A stretch of 64,000 nucleotides of DNA from Pleionea sp. CnH1-48. Lineage in GTDB: Bacteria > Pseudomonadota > Gammaproteobacteria > Enterobacterales > Kangiellaceae. Numbering within the stretch: position 1 is the first letter of the stretch; each line of letters starts with the position of its first letter. The DNA lies in assembly GCF_024124665.1 (NCBI RefSeq), contig NZ_JAMXSB010000004.1, positions 310,001 to 374,000 on the forward strand, given 5' to 3'. Shown piece by piece: positions 18,734-28,494 of the stretch. The translations under genes were made by a program, and so were the position numbers. The notes under the pieces are model-generated. The model was not told the DNA's origin. It ran no database searches and saw nothing but the letters and a program-made list of their open reading frames with translations.

Positions 18734-21700
18734 ATGGATATAAAAAACTTAGCGCTTGATAACATTCTTGGCACTGCCGACAACAATGACGGCGATCTGG
18801 TTAAGCCTGTTAAACAGGATAAGCGTGAGTCTGATATTGCCATTATTGGAATGGCAGGAAAGGTGGGTGGCACAACTGACCTCGAAGACTTTTGGCGCTT
18901 ATTGGCAGAAGGTCGTTCTGGAATGAGCGAGTTACCCGATGCGCGGCGAAAAGATGTTGAGGAGTTTTTGCGTTTGTCTGGAGTGCTTAACAAAGTTTCT
19001 CAAGATGATTATTTACGCGCCGCCTTTTTGTCTGACATTGACCACTTTGACTATGAGTTCTTTGGCTTATCGAAACACGAAGCCGATATGATGGCACCAG
19101 AACAGCGTCTATTTTTAGAGAGCGCATGGCATGCCTTAGAAGATGCTGGTTATGGTTGTGACGAAATTAAAGGCAGCAATACCGGAGTTTTCGCGGGTAT
19201 TAGCAATGACTTTGGCGAAAGCTACCGACGCCTGACGGATACCTTGGCTCCTGATGCATCAGAAATTTCGGTGGTGGGAAATATCAACTCGGTTATCGCT
19301 TGTCGTTTAGCTTATCTGTTCGACTTGCAAGGGCCCACCATGTTGGTTGATACCGCTTGCTCATCCAGTTTGGTTGCACTGCATCTGGCTTGCCAATCAT
19401 TACGCAGTGGCGAATGCGACATGGCATTGGTTGGAACCGTTAATATCAATCTTGTTCCGTTATTACTTGAGCCGACAACGGGAGTCGGCGTAAAAGACAT
19501 TAAAGACAATTTTGCCACTGACAGTCATACCAAAGCCTTTGATGAAAGAAGTGATGGCATGTCTATTGGCGAGGGCGTACTGATGTTTGCATTAAAGCCG
19601 CTCTCGAAAGCGTTGGATGATGGCGATCAGGTTCATGCGGTCGTGCGCGGCAGTGCGATTAATCAGGATGGTCAATCGGTGGGGCTGACAGCACCCAATA
19701 GTCAAGCTCAGGCCAAACTCATTCAAAGAGCATGGCGCGACGCTGGTGTCACCGCACGCGATGTTTCTTATATCGAAGCTCATGGAACAGGGACGCGACT
19801 GGGCGATCCGGTAGAAATTAGTGGTATTCAGCAAGCATTCAAACAAGCAACGTCGCGTAAACAATTTTGTGCGGTTGGTAGCGTAAAAAGTAATATCGGT
19901 CATCTAGACAACGCTGCGGGTCTCGCGGGTCTGGCAAAAGTTGTATTGTCTATGAAACATGGCAAACTGCCAGCCAGTCTTAATTTTAACCAACCGAATC
20001 GACAGATTGCGTTTGAACAATCGCCCGTTTTTATTAATGACCGTTTAAGTGAGTGGGCGAATGAGCAGTGGTCGACTGATCACAGTCAGTCCGGCGAAGC
20101 CATTGCTGGTGTTAGTTCTTACGGTTTGAGCGGCACGAATTGCCATGTTGTCTTGCAATCAGTTGGTAGGCAACCAACTAATAGTAAGAAGACTGACAAT
20201 CGACCTAAGGATAATCAGAGGAAATACCTTTTACCTTTGTCGGCCAAAACGTCATCGGCATTAAAAGCATTAGTAGAAAGTTACTTAAGCTTCTTGCCAA
20301 AAAATCCTCATCTTGAAGCTAATGATTTGTGCTTCACTGCGGCGATGGGCAGACTTCATCACCGACACCGTTTAGCCTTTGTATTTTCTAGCCTTGAACA
20401 GCTTAGTGAGCAGTTGAGCACTTACCTTAATAACGAAGGTGACTCACCAGAACAAATTATTAATGATGCTCAAGACCAAGATCTAAATAATAAAACTCAT
20501 CAAGTATTAGAAACTTTGAGTGAGAGTGCGGAAAATCCACAGCAATATAAAGAGAAGCTACTCGAACTTGCAGACTATTATCGCCAAGGTGCCGAGCTTA
20601 ATTGGGCGCAAGTGTTTGAAGGCAAGGGGTTCCAAGGAAAAGCGCAACGCATTTCATTGCCTCTTTATCCCTTTGCTAAACACCGTTGCTGGATTGATAC
20701 GACCACCGCTGGAGAAGTCTTATCCGCAAGTCGCGGTGGTGGAGAGTTATTGAATCATCCTTTATTAACTCAAGTGTTAGAAACCCAGGAGCTAAGCATT
20801 TATCGCACAACGCTCAGTGCCGAAAGCCACTGGGAGCTTGCAGACCACAAAGTTCAGGGCGTTTATGTTCTGCCGGGAACTTGTTACGTCGAAATGATGT
20901 TAGCGGTATCGGCTGCTCTTCAAAAGCAGACAGGTGATACTTCTCAACTCGATTCTTTTTTCTGCTCTGATTTTGAAAGCGTCCAATTTCTGAATCCCTT
21001 TATTGTTGGCGAACAAGAATACAAAGAGTTGCATCTACAACTAAAGCAGGAAGCGGATTACTTTGATATACGCATTAGTAGCCAAAACGAGCAAGGTGAT
21101 TGGCAGGAGCATGCATTAGCCCGACTGAGTCATTCTGTTTCACCTACTCAAAATGCGCCATCCATTGATATGCAGGAGTTATTAGCTTCTGTTCCTCAAT
21201 CGGTAGAGCTAAGTAGCCAGGATGATCTCGACAGAGGTTTAGAGATTGGTGACCGTTGGTATCAGAGTCTTCGCCAAAGTTGGACGAATGCCGCTCAAAC
21301 AGAATATCTGGTCGAACTCTCTTTGGCGGATCATTATGTAAGTGAACTTACAGATTATTACTACCATCCTGCGCTGTTGGATACGGCAATTAATGCAGCC
21401 AATCATATCGGTTCCGACGGTGATCTTTATTTGCCTTTTTTCTATCGAGGATTGAAGGTTTACCGCTCGCTGCCAGGACACTTTTTTGTTTATCTAACAC
21501 GAACCAGTGAAGCTCAAGGAGAAGTCGTGACATTTAAAGTACAATTGCTCGATAGCGACGGTCATGTTTGTGCAACGGTAGAGCAATACGGTATTAAGAA
21601 AGCGACCCAGTTCGAAGCGCTTAATCGTCCTGCGAATCCAGTCCATGCATTTCAAGTGCAATTGACAACAGGCGAAGCGCAAGAAGAGTTAGCTAATCTT

Positions 21701-23599
21701 GTTCGTGCGAGCTCCACGTCTGGTGCCATGCTTGTCATTCATAAAGGGACAGAAGAGCAAGTTGCTTTGGTTGAGTTTTTGCGCCAGAAGGGTGTTGAAC
21801 CCATAGAACTACGTCAAGATCGAGATGACTACGAAAACGCATTAAGTCAATTGCATGAGTCGTCGCTTGAGTTAAGCGCCATTGTTTATGCCGCCAGCTG
21901 GCAAAGTCAGAGCTTAAATCAGGGTAATGATGATCTGCATCACTTTAAGAATACGATCAATCATCTGGTGCAGCAGAAAATAAATTGCTCTGGCAATCTT
22001 GTCGTTCTTACTCAGCAGAACATTGGGGATGGTACTGGAGGTGGAGTTAAGGAAGATTTGAATCCTGGTCAAGCTGCCATCGCTTCATTTGTGCGAGTGG
22101 CTTCGCTGGAGAATCCACAGTTACCCATGTTCTGTCTGGATATTAATATCAGCGAAAAAGAACGCATCTGGCAACAATTACATGCGCCAGCTATGACAAC
22201 ACAAGGTGTACTAAAGACGGTTCGACAAGGGAAATTCTTACACGAAACTTTAACGCAAGTCGAAGGCTTCGAACTCACCAGTCAGTCAGATGAACAAGAC
22301 CGCTTTCAACAAGACAGCTTACCATTACGTGATTCTGGCACCTATGTGATCACTGGCGGTTGTGGTGCTTTAGGGCTCGAGTTAGCTCAAGAGATGGCAC
22401 AGCAAGCTAAGTCTCAAGACATCTCAATCACACTGGTGTTAACTACAACTCGAGCGCTACCGGAACCTGCACAATGGCAGCGTTTAAGCCAGGCTAAAGA
22501 TACACCAGCAAAGCTAGCGACCAAGCTAGAAAAGCTATTGATAATAAAAGCTCTTGGTGTCGAACTTCAGTGTGTGGTTGTTAACGCAGAAGACAAAAAG
22601 CAAACGCAACAACTATTGCAAACATTCCGTGGCAAGCATCAGTCAATCAATGGAGTGATTCACGCAGCGGGTAGAGCCGGAGACGGGTTCCTGATTAATA
22701 AATCTGCTGATGAATTACAACAGGTGCTGGCGCCAAAAATACAAGGTGCCTGGTGGTTGCACGAACTTACCCTAGAAGACTCTCTAGATTTCTTTGTTAT
22801 GTACTCGTCGATTGCCAGTGTCTGTCATGAAGCAGGGCAGAGTGACTACACCGCAGCGAATCGATATCTGGATGCCCTGGCTGCTATGCGAAGACAACAA
22901 GGATTACCCGCGCTGTCGGTTGCTTGGCCCGCATGGCGAGAAACAGGCATCGCCGTAGAATACAACGCCGTCAACGAAGATGACGCCTTCCTACCAATTA
23001 ATACCAGTGATGCCTTACAAGCTTTATGCCGAGCGATAGCGGCTGGTGAGCATATGCCGCCTGCGGTTGTACTGGCTCAGCTGAATGGAACTTCTGTTGC
23101 CGAAGACTTTGAGACGCTGAATTTGCAGTGCAGTGATGAGGTGCGCGCTTTATTAGATGCTCAAAAAATGGGTGTGCAGAAAACATCGTCAGAAACGGCA
23201 AAAGCTTCGAAACAGGTAGATTTAACGGGATTAACTAACCCAGACGAGTTTGATCGGATGGTCGCGAAAGTTTGGGCCGAAGTGTTAGGAAAGTCTGAGT
23301 TACATATTGACGACTCGTTTAATGATTTAGGCGGAAACTCAATTTTAACGACGCAAAAATACAAAACATTTGAGCGACTGCACCCTGGCGTTATTGATAT
23401 GGCCGACTTATTTACTCACACACGTTTAAGAGAGCAGGCTGACGTTTTTAGAAAAGCACTGGCACCGGCCGTTAAAGAAGAAACAACTTCTTCTAAAGAA
23501 CAAGACAACCAGGCTGACATTGAGCAACAACTGGAAGAACAACTCAGACAATTAGCGGCTGGAGAAATATCCGTCGAAGATATTGAAGCGCTGATTTAA
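18734..23599 (+). CDS. AT-less PKS module: KS-DH-KR-ACP
   Basis: Type I PKS module of 1621 aa without an acyltransferase. KS spans about 34-475 (Cys209, His350, His390). Next is the KS-AT linker joined directly to the post-AT motif YPFAKHRCW near 645, so the AT core is absent. DH covers about 675-955 with His705 in the full HxxxGxxxxP motif (DHKVQGVYVLPG) and Asp883 in HPALLDTAIN. KR covers about 1195-1440: NAD(P)H motif TGGCGALG, Ser1359, Tyr1372, Asn1376. The ACP serine is Ser1536. The acidic C-terminal tail (QLRQLAAGEISVEDIEALI) looks like a docking helix. It should elongate the beta-aminoacyl-Gly chain by two carbons and leave a double bond; there is no enoyl reductase. Confidence 0.95.
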   Translation: MDIKNLALDNILGTADNNDGDLVKPVKQDKRESDIAIIGMAGKVGGTTDLEDFWRLLAEGRSGMSELPDARRKDVEEFLRLSGVLNKVSQDDYLRAAFLSDIDHFDYEFFGLSKHEADMMAPEQRLFLESAWHALEDAGYGCDEIKGSNTGVFAGISNDFGESYRRLTDTLAPDASEISVVGNINSVIACRLAYLFDLQGPTMLVDTACSSSLVALHLACQSLRSGECDMALVGTVNINLVPLLLEPTTGVGVKDIKDNFATDSHTKAFDERSDGMSIGEGVLMFALKPLSKALDDGDQVHAVVRGSAINQDGQSVGLTAPNSQAQAKLIQRAWRDAGVTARDVSYIEAHGTGTRLGDPVEISGIQQAFKQATSRKQFCAVGSVKSNIGHLDNAAGLAGLAKVVLSMKHGKLPASLNFNQPNRQIAFEQSPVFINDRLSEWANEQWSTDHSQSGEAIAGVSSYGLSGTNCHVVLQSVGRQPTNSKKTDNRPKDNQRKYLLPLSAKTSSALKALVESYLSFLPKNPHLEANDLCFTAAMGRLHHRHRLAFVFSSLEQLSEQLSTYLNNEGDSPEQIINDAQDQDLNNKTHQVLETLSESAENPQQYKEKLLELADYYRQGAELNWAQVFEGKGFQGKAQRISLPLYPFAKHRCWIDTTTAGEVLSASRGGGELLNHPLLTQVLETQELSIYRTTLSAESHWELADHKVQGVYVLPGTCYVEMMLAVSAALQKQTGDTSQLDSFFCSDFESVQFLNPFIVGEQEYKELHLQLKQEADYFDIRISSQNEQGDWQEHALARLSHSVSPTQNAPSIDMQELLASVPQSVELSSQDDLDRGLEIGDRWYQSLRQSWTNAAQTEYLVELSLADHYVSELTDYYYHPALLDTAINAANHIGSDGDLYLPFFYRGLKVYRSLPGHFFVYLTRTSEAQGEVVTFKVQLLDSDGHVCATVEQYGIKKATQFEALNRPANPVHAFQVQLTTGEAQEELANLVRASSTSGAMLVIHKGTEEQVALVEFLRQKGVEPIELRQDRDDYENALSQLHESSLELSAIVYAASWQSQSLNQGNDDLHHFKNTINHLVQQKINCSGNLVVLTQQNIGDGTGGGVKEDLNPGQAAIASFVRVASLENPQLPMFCLDINISEKERIWQQLHAPAMTTQGVLKTVRQGKFLHETLTQVEGFELTSQSDEQDRFQQDSLPLRDSGTYVITGGCGALGLELAQEMAQQAKSQDISITLVLTTTRALPEPAQWQRLSQAKDTPAKLATKLEKLLIIKALGVELQCVVVNAEDKKQTQQLLQTFRGKHQSINGVIHAAGRAGDGFLINKSADELQQVLAPKIQGAWWLHELTLEDSLDFFVMYSSIASVCHEAGQSDYTAANRYLDALAAMRRQQGLPALSVAWPAWRETGIAVEYNAVNEDDAFLPINTSDALQALCRAIAAGEHMPPAVVLAQLNGTSVAEDFETLNLQCSDEVRALLDAQKMGVQKTSSETAKASKQVDLTGLTNPDEFDRMVAKVWAEVLGKSELHIDDSFNDLGGNSILTTQKYKTFERLHPGVIDMADLFTHTRLREQADVFRKALAPAVKEETTSSKEQDNQADIEQQLEEQLRQLAAGEISVEDIEALI

Positions 23600-23671
23600 A
23601 TCAATACAAGTTACCGATAGAACTCGGTTAACCTTTTTGGGGTTAAGTGTTCGAGACGTTAAAGGGTTTTA

Positions 23672-26600
23672 ATGATGAATACGATTAAAAATTACATACT
23701 CAAGCAAGTTGCAGAGAAAAAACTGAATCAAGAAGATGCAAAGGCATTTTTGCTTGAGTTGGCTCAAACAAATCAGCAGGAAGTCGCCGACAATGACATT
23801 GCTGTTATTGGCATGGCCGGAAGATTTCCCAAGGCCGATAATGTTGAAGAATTCTGGCAGTTGTTACGGGATGGTATTAACTGTATTGACGAGTACCCAC
23901 AAGGACGAGTGAAAGACGCCGAACATGTTTTGCGCAACCCTTATTACATGGAATATGTCACAGGCATCGTTGCAGATCCTAAAGATCTGGATGATGCCTA
24001 TGCGCCTGCGGGCTATATGAAAGAGATCGATAAGTTTGACTCGGCCTTTTTTGGCATTCCACCTAACGAAGCCACTTACATGGATCCTAATCAGCGACTT
24101 GCACTGGAAGTTGCCTGGGAGGCGATGGAAGATGCCGGTTATGGTGGTGATACTTTATACGGTAGTGACACCGGCGTTTATCTTGGACGCGAAGGCACCA
24201 ACGTCTCACAGTATCGATACAGTGCCAAAAAAGATCCCATGCAGCTAACGGGCGCCTGGGAAAGCATTATGGCCAGTCGAATTTCTTACCTGTTTAATTT
24301 CCGTGGTCCTTGCATGTTGGTGGACACGGCCTGTTCTGGTAGTTTGGTTTCTGTTCACATGGCGTCAAAGGCGATTCTGAGTGGCGAATGCAGTGTCGCT
24401 TTAGCCGGTGGAGTTAACATTGTTCATGGTGAATTGAAGCCGAACCTACAAGGTGGCATGAGCATGAGTTCGGTCGAGTCAGAAGACAGCATGATTCGAA
24501 CTTTCGACGCGGATGCCAATGGTACGGTATGGGGCGAAGGGGTTGCCATGGTGATGCTTAAATCGCTCAAAAAAGCACTAGAAGATGGTGACCACATTCA
24601 TGCCGTGATTAAAGGCAGTGCGATCAATAACGATGGAGCTTCTAACGCATTAACGGCTCCCAATGCAGAAACACAAGAAGAAGTGATCGTAAAAGCGTGG
24701 AAAGATGCCGACATCGATCCTGAGTCTTTATCTTATATTGAAGCCCACGGTACGGGTACTGTACTGGGTGATCCCATCGAATTTAAAGGCTTGACCAATG
24801 CGTTCCGACGCTACACCCAACGTAAGCAGTTCTGTGCCATAGGTTCACTAAAAACAAATATGGGGCATCTGGTTGCTTCATCGGGCATTGCTTCATTATT
24901 TAAAGTGATCAAGTCACTGCAAAATAAAGAGATGGCGCCGACCATTAACTTTAATCAGCCTAACCCTTATATTAATTTTGCGGCGAGTCCTCTCTATGTG
25001 TCTGACAAACGTCAGTCATGGCCATCAAATGGTGAATTAAGAAGAGCGGCAGTGAGCTCCTTCGGCTTTAATAAAACCAACTGTCACATGGTGGTTGAAG
25101 AAGCACCTCAGTCGCAAGAATCTGAGACCGATAAGACACAATATTGCCTTATCATCTCGGCAAAAAAACAAGAACTATTACGCGACTATGTTGTTCGTTA
25201 TCAAACCTTCTGCCATGGCGACGACTGGAATCTTGCGGATCTTTGTTATACCGCAGCGACGGGACGAGGACATTACAATCATCGTATTTGTGTGGTCGCT
25301 AGCACTAAACAACAGCTTCGGGATGCTTTGAAGCAAAGTTTAGCGGTTATTGATGGACAAACGAGTGACCATATTTTCTACGGTGGCTTTACTGTTGTTA
25401 GCGAAAAGAAAACTCAGCGAGCGGAAGGAGAGATCACCGAGCGCGAAAAGAGAGATTTTTCTGCGCAAGCCAATGAAGCACTGTCTCAATATATTCAAAG
25501 TAACAAACAAAACGATTTAGTGGCGCTAGCACAGGCCTATTGTCGTGGTGCTGAAGTGAACTGGAATGCCTGTTTTGAAGGCGAAGAACGTCACCGCTTG
25601 TCTCAACCGACTTATCCGTTTGATCGTGTACGTCATTGGGCTGACCCAAAAATCAGCGAAGTGAAAGGCTATAACTCGGCATTGCATCCATTGGTTGAGA
25701 GGCGTGTATCTCAGAGCGAAAGCGAGTGGGTATACGAGTCTCACTTTAGCAACGAAACTCATTGGGTATTGGCTGATCATCGAATTAATGAAACCGGCGT
25801 TGTTCCTGGTACTACTTACCTGGAGATGGCGAGGTTTGTTGCCAAAGATGCACTTGGATTAAGCCACATGGAGCTGGCCGATTTATTTTTCTTGCAACCA
25901 ATGGTTGTTGAGGCCAACGAAGTGCGCAAGGTTCGCGTCAACTTGTCTAAACACGATGATGAATACCGCTTTAGTATCGTTAGTATTAACGCTGAGGACG
26001 AGACACAAGCTTGGCAACAACATGTAGAAGGCAAAATACGCGAAAACCATCCAGTATCTACCAAAGACACGCGCTTCTTGAGCGTTCAAGAGGGTGCAGA
26101 AGAATTTATTGAAGAATACCTGAGCGAAACCGATACCGGCGTATTTCAGTTTGGTCCCCACTGGGATTCCATTCAGAAAGCCTGGATGAAAAAGTCGGAA
26201 GCCTTAGCGACGCTGGCAATACCCAGTGCCTTCCGTGAAGAGTTGGTAGAGTTTGCCATTCATCCTGCCATGCTGGACAACGCAATGAATTTGACCAGCC
26301 AAAGTACGGGCGAAACCTATTTGCCCTTTATGTACAAATCATTCCATCTATATCGCCCGTTCCCAGAATCCTTCTACAGTTTGGTGACGGCAAAAACGCC
26401 GATTACAGGCGCCGAAGAAACACACAGCTACGATGTAGTCATCACCGATCTCGAGGGTGACATCATTGCGCAGGCTGAAGGCTATATCACTAAGAAAGTT
26501 CATAGCTTTGATTTCAGTCAGGATGATCTGCATCAAAACGATTACTTATCGACTCGTTGGATACCCATGACGGCTTCTTTATCGGATGCGACCAAGCCTG

Positions 26601-28480
26601 AAGGCCCATTGCTATTGGTTTCGAGTCAGCATAATGAGATCGGCCGCCTTGTTGAAAGTTTGCAGAATCAAGGTGTGGAGGTTCGTCATGCGGTTCTTCA
26701 GTCTGCTAAAGATGCGGTTTTACCGGGCCACTTTGCTGCAACGGCAGATGGTTGTATCGAGTTAGTGAACAGCGATGTGGCACAAGATATCTCTGGCATT
26801 GTGTTCGCCATGGACTATGAGTTGTCCAGCGATAAAAAAGAGTACCTGTTCGATAGCGAGACTTTTGGTCTACGACGAGAATTAAGTACTGATGCCTTAT
26901 TCCATCTATGCAAAGCCTTACTGGATGAGAAACTGAAATTATCCTGGGGGCTGGCTTTAGTTAGTAGTGCCGCCTATGCAGTGAACGATGAGGATACTCT
27001 TAATAATAAAGAAAACACTTTAGTTAATCCTCTTGCAGCTTCCAATGCTATTTTTGCACTGACCTTCGCAATGGAAACTTCAGGCATCGATTGTCGTGTA
27101 TTAGATACGTCTATCGATTCTGATCCCGCAGATATTGCGGCCTGCATTTTCGGTATACCCACTGGCAAACTCATAGCTTTGCGTCAACAAAGCTGCTTCC
27201 AGCAAGAACTTGGCCCAAAAACATTGGCAGAAAAAGAACCTGTTCAATATCACGACGAAGGGGTGTATATCGTCACTGGTGGACTGGGTGGACTGGGTCT
27301 TGCCGCTGCTGGACATATTGCAGAACAAAGTAATGCGAATCTGGTACTGCTCGGTCGTTCAGAGTTACCTAAACCTGATCGCTGGCAAGAGATTGCTGCA
27401 AACACCGATAACCCAAAACAAGCGGCCATCTGTGCAAGCTTGTTAACATTGCAAGAGCAATTAAAGTCCATCAGCTATATATCCATTGATGTGACAGACA
27501 GTGAGCAGGTTGTCAGCCTGATTCAATCATTGAAAGAGCGTTTTGGTCGTATCAATGGTGTCTTTCATGCCGCTGGAATTGCTGGCGACGGTTTCATCTT
27601 GCGTAAATCATTTGAGACTTTTGATTCGGTACTCAAGCCAAAACTGGAAGGAACAGTGAATCTACTGTCGGCGTTAAAAGATGAGTCAGTGGACTTCATT
27701 ACCCTATATTCATCGATTACTGCGCTTGTGGGTGGGGAAGGCCAAAGTGACTACGCCGCCGCCAATGCCTTTATGGATGCCTTAGTACCCGCCGCTATCA
27801 ATAAAAATATTTCTGTGAACTCCATTAATTGGCCGAGTTGGAGTGAAGTGGGGATGTCTGTTGATTTTGAGCTGGATACCGATATGACGCCTTTCACTTC
27901 GTTAACCACTCAGGAAGCATTTGGTAAGTTCAGCCAAATTCTGGCTAATGGAACCACGAGAATATTACCAGCAGATATTAATCCAGCTGTGTTTACCCAT
28001 GTACGGGAGCAGCTGGTGTTCGAATTGGCGCCGGAATTAGAGTTGAAGTTCCAAAGCAACAGCATGGTGGGATCGAATGAACAAAGTGATGAGCTTATTG
28101 AAGATTTGCAAATCCTGGGAAAAAGCGAAGACGAACTAAGCGAGACGGAAGTCACTTTGGCGACGATTTATGCCAACGTTCTGGGCATTTCCGAAATTGA
28201 CATTTTTACTAACTTTCAGGATATGGGCGGCAACTCGATCATTGCTACCCACCTGCTCAAAGTCATTGAAACTCAGTATGCGGGTATTGTTGATATCTCC
28301 GATATATTCTCTTATCCCTCCGTTGATGTGATGGCAGAGTACGTGGATGAAAAACGCGGTGTCTCCACCAGTCAAGCAACCGAAGAGGATTCCACAAGAA
28401 CCGACGGAGATTGGCAGGACCTTATGGATAGATTGACCGACGAAGATCAATCTATTGATTCAATACTGGACGAGCTATAA
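23672..28480 (+). CDS. AT-less PKS module: KS-DH-KR-ACP
   Basis: Second AT-less extension module, 1602 aa. The N-terminal helix (KQVAEKKLNQEDAKAFLLEL) is a likely docking element for the previous protein. KS about 43-480 has Cys221 (DTACSGS), His359 and His399. The AT core is missing, with the post-AT motif YPFDRVRHW near 650. DH about 675-950 has His703 and Asp869 (HPAMLDNAMN); the motif is altered (HRINETGVVPG: the Gly four residues after His is Glu), so activity is less certain. KR about 1197-1430 has TGGLGGLG, Ser1348, Tyr1361, Asn1365. The ACP serine is Ser1522 (GGNSII). Tail DEDQSIDSILDEL is a possible docking end. If both DHs work, this module makes the second double bond of a diene. 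Confidence 0.95.
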   Translation: MMNTIKNYILKQVAEKKLNQEDAKAFLLELAQTNQQEVADNDIAVIGMAGRFPKADNVEEFWQLLRDGINCIDEYPQGRVKDAEHVLRNPYYMEYVTGIVADPKDLDDAYAPAGYMKEIDKFDSAFFGIPPNEATYMDPNQRLALEVAWEAMEDAGYGGDTLYGSDTGVYLGREGTNVSQYRYSAKKDPMQLTGAWESIMASRISYLFNFRGPCMLVDTACSGSLVSVHMASKAILSGECSVALAGGVNIVHGELKPNLQGGMSMSSVESEDSMIRTFDADANGTVWGEGVAMVMLKSLKKALEDGDHIHAVIKGSAINNDGASNALTAPNAETQEEVIVKAWKDADIDPESLSYIEAHGTGTVLGDPIEFKGLTNAFRRYTQRKQFCAIGSLKTNMGHLVASSGIASLFKVIKSLQNKEMAPTINFNQPNPYINFAASPLYVSDKRQSWPSNGELRRAAVSSFGFNKTNCHMVVEEAPQSQESETDKTQYCLIISAKKQELLRDYVVRYQTFCHGDDWNLADLCYTAATGRGHYNHRICVVASTKQQLRDALKQSLAVIDGQTSDHIFYGGFTVVSEKKTQRAEGEITEREKRDFSAQANEALSQYIQSNKQNDLVALAQAYCRGAEVNWNACFEGEERHRLSQPTYPFDRVRHWADPKISEVKGYNSALHPLVERRVSQSESEWVYESHFSNETHWVLADHRINETGVVPGTTYLEMARFVAKDALGLSHMELADLFFLQPMVVEANEVRKVRVNLSKHDDEYRFSIVSINAEDETQAWQQHVEGKIRENHPVSTKDTRFLSVQEGAEEFIEEYLSETDTGVFQFGPHWDSIQKAWMKKSEALATLAIPSAFREELVEFAIHPAMLDNAMNLTSQSTGETYLPFMYKSFHLYRPFPESFYSLVTAKTPITGAEETHSYDVVITDLEGDIIAQAEGYITKKVHSFDFSQDDLHQNDYLSTRWIPMTASLSDATKPEGPLLLVSSQHNEIGRLVESLQNQGVEVRHAVLQSAKDAVLPGHFAATADGCIELVNSDVAQDISGIVFAMDYELSSDKKEYLFDSETFGLRRELSTDALFHLCKALLDEKLKLSWGLALVSSAAYAVNDEDTLNNKENTLVNPLAASNAIFALTFAMETSGIDCRVLDTSIDSDPADIAACIFGIPTGKLIALRQQSCFQQELGPKTLAEKEPVQYHDEGVYIVTGGLGGLGLAAAGHIAEQSNANLVLLGRSELPKPDRWQEIAANTDNPKQAAICASLLTLQEQLKSISYISIDVTDSEQVVSLIQSLKERFGRINGVFHAAGIAGDGFILRKSFETFDSVLKPKLEGTVNLLSALKDESVDFITLYSSITALVGGEGQSDYAAANAFMDALVPAAINKNISVNSINWPSWSEVGMSVDFELDTDMTPFTSLTTQEAFGKFSQILANGTTRILPADINPAVFTHVREQLVFELAPELELKFQSNSMVGSNEQSDELIEDLQILGKSEDELSETEVTLATIYANVLGISEIDIFTNFQDMGGNSIIATHLLKVIETQYAGIVDISDIFSYPSVDVMAEYVDEKRGVSTSQATEEDSTRTDGDWQDLMDRLTDEDQSIDSILDEL

Positions 28481-28494
28481 CAGGGATATCAGCA

